Below, piece after piece: positions 47,862 to 48,321 of a stretch of DNA of 48,321 nucleotides. The DNA lies in assembly GCA_039922495.1 (NCBI GenBank), contig JBDTEO010000033.1, forward strand, positions 1 through 48,321. Reading direction: 5' to 3'. Each line of letters begins with the position of its first letter. Positions within the stretch are counted from its first letter, which is position 1. Source of the stretch: JALYYC01 sp039922495. GTDB taxonomy: Bacteria > Chloroflexota > Dormibacteria > CF-121. Below the pieces are notes generated by a model that did no database searches, was not told where the DNA came from, and saw nothing but the letters and a program-made list of their open reading frames with translations. A program made the translations under genes and the position numbers.

Positions 47862-48171
47862 CTCCCCTCGCCGTGGTGAGGTGTGGCTCGCGCGACTGGA
47901 TAAGGTGCGTCCCATCGTGGTGCTCAGCCGAGATCCAATGGGACAGTTGCTTCAGTCAGTAATGAGCGCGCCGGTCACATCGACCATTCGAGGCCTTTCT
48001 ACCGAGGTGCGCCTTGGTCGAGAAGATGGCCTCCGGATTGCCTCCGTCGCCAACCTCGACAACCTCCAACTCGTGGCGCGAACCCGCCTGGTGCGTCGGG
48101 TAGGCCGTGCACGACCCGAGACCATGCGCGCGATTTGCGGCGCAATGTCAATCGCCGTTGGCTGCCCATGA
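47845..48171 (+). CDS. MazF/PemK-like toxin (start uncertain)
   Basis: The frame reads R-R-G-E-V-W-L-A-R-L-D, R-P-I-V-V-L-S-R-D, SAPVTSTIRGLSTEVRLG, IASVANLDNLQLVARTRLV and ends R-A-I-C-G-A-M-S-I-A-V-G-C-P, a complete CcdB/MazF-fold mRNA-cutting toxin of about 100 residues. No ATG, GTG or TTG lies between 47737 and the Val codon inside EVW. The nearest possible start is CTG 47845 overlapping the antitoxin end, or a TTG at 47734 far upstream. A CTG start coupled to the antitoxin is my guess; a lost start (silent toxin) is also possible. Confidence 0.7.
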   Translation: MKPIGSSPRRGEVWLARLDKVRPIVVLSRDPMGQLLQSVMSAPVTSTIRGLSTEVRLGREDGLRIASVANLDNLQLVARTRLVRRVGRARPETMRAICGAMSIAVGCP

Positions 48172-48245
48172 TCTGGGCCGTCCGGCGGGCACGTCTAGCT
48201 GAAGTTCCCGGATAGATATGGCACAGCCGGCAGTACGGTGTCGGC

Positions 48246-48321
48246 ATGCCAGAGCCAGCCGCTCGCCATGACGAACACGAATCGGACCCACGCCGGTGGG
48301 TTCGCCGGCATCATTACCAGC
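48246..48321 (+). CDS. possible start of a gene cut by the window end
   Basis: ATG 48246 opens a frame of 25 codons that runs off the window (MPEPAARHDEHESDP...). A second ATG at 48269 in another frame also stays open to the end. There is no SD and too little sequence to recognise a family, so this is only a candidate. Confidence 0.2.
   Translation, partial: MPEPAARHDEHESDPRRWVRRHHYQ

Noticed and set aside
1..48321. CRISPR arrays, rRNA genes, insertion sequences with terminal inverted repeats, prophage structural genes
   Set aside because: No regularly spaced repeats, rRNA signatures, transposase motifs or phage genes were seen on reading both strands.

Overview
The window looks like a chromosomal segment of a high-GC, free-living aerobic bacterium from the Chloroflexota / Candidatus Dormibacterota side of the Terrabacteria. 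This placement is inferred from gene content and not from a marker-gene tree. The pointers are a mixture of actinobacterial-type genes (DUF1206, DUF664/DinB, LigD-type polymerase, luciferase-like oxidoreductase, Lhr-Nei pair) with an FtsH and a heme-copper oxidase operon of Chloroflexota flavour, frequent GTG/TTG starts, and several leaderless-looking genes.

Layout. 1-4174: an accessory, partly decayed region with two secreted proteins, a gene tail, a C-terminal remnant and two frameshifted genes. It abuts the 3' end of a tRNA-Lys(CTT) gene at 4175-4250. 4323-8136: an XRE regulator divergent from a coupled folB-folD-folC-LLM oxidoreductase operon. 8143-10825: AraC/VOC pair, LamG lipoprotein, CorA transporter. 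10822-16261: envelope glycolipid genes (GT-C-like membrane protein, GT2, GalE-like epimerase, flippase-like protein, UDP-sulfoquinovose synthase SqdB). 16343-22444: CDF transporter, HisC-like aminotransferase, secreted GH25-like protein, truncated DUF488, GreA, LCP protein with a TolB-like partner, and a 51-residue zinc-ribbon protein. 22504-32434: a full terminal-oxidase locus (SCO, two-component system, cupredoxin, CtaC, CtaD, CtaE, CtaG, CtaB, TlpA/ResA-like thioredoxin, second CtaG-like protein). 32431-35801: DUF1206, alpha/beta hydrolase, stand-alone LigD-type polymerase, DinB. 36064-41179: FtsH, DUF2231-Rieske fusion, FolE, RibD-C-like reductase and SDR, closed by a strong bidirectional hairpin. 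41211-46329: overlapping lhr-nei. 46354-48321: tRNA-derived fragments, a 16-bp direct repeat flanking a frameshifted membrane gene, and a MazEF-like toxin-antitoxin pair.

How the genes work together. FolE, FolB, FolC, FolD and a RibD-C-type reductase give much of a tetrahydrofolate pathway in two separate blocks. The LLM protein, translationally coupled to folC, is a candidate for a one-carbon reductase. The oxidase locus carries the catalytic subunits together with heme O synthesis (CtaB), copper delivery (SCO, CtaG) and a dedicated-looking sensor/regulator pair.

Most notable: the CtaD subunit keeps all six histidine metal ligands and the HPEVY active-site tyrosine but lacks the canonical D- and K-channel residues. 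The second CtaG-like protein has lost nearly all histidines. The broken genes at both ends of the window can mostly be repaired by adding one base to a homopolymer, so they are either slippage-decayed genes in integration hotspots or assembly indels.
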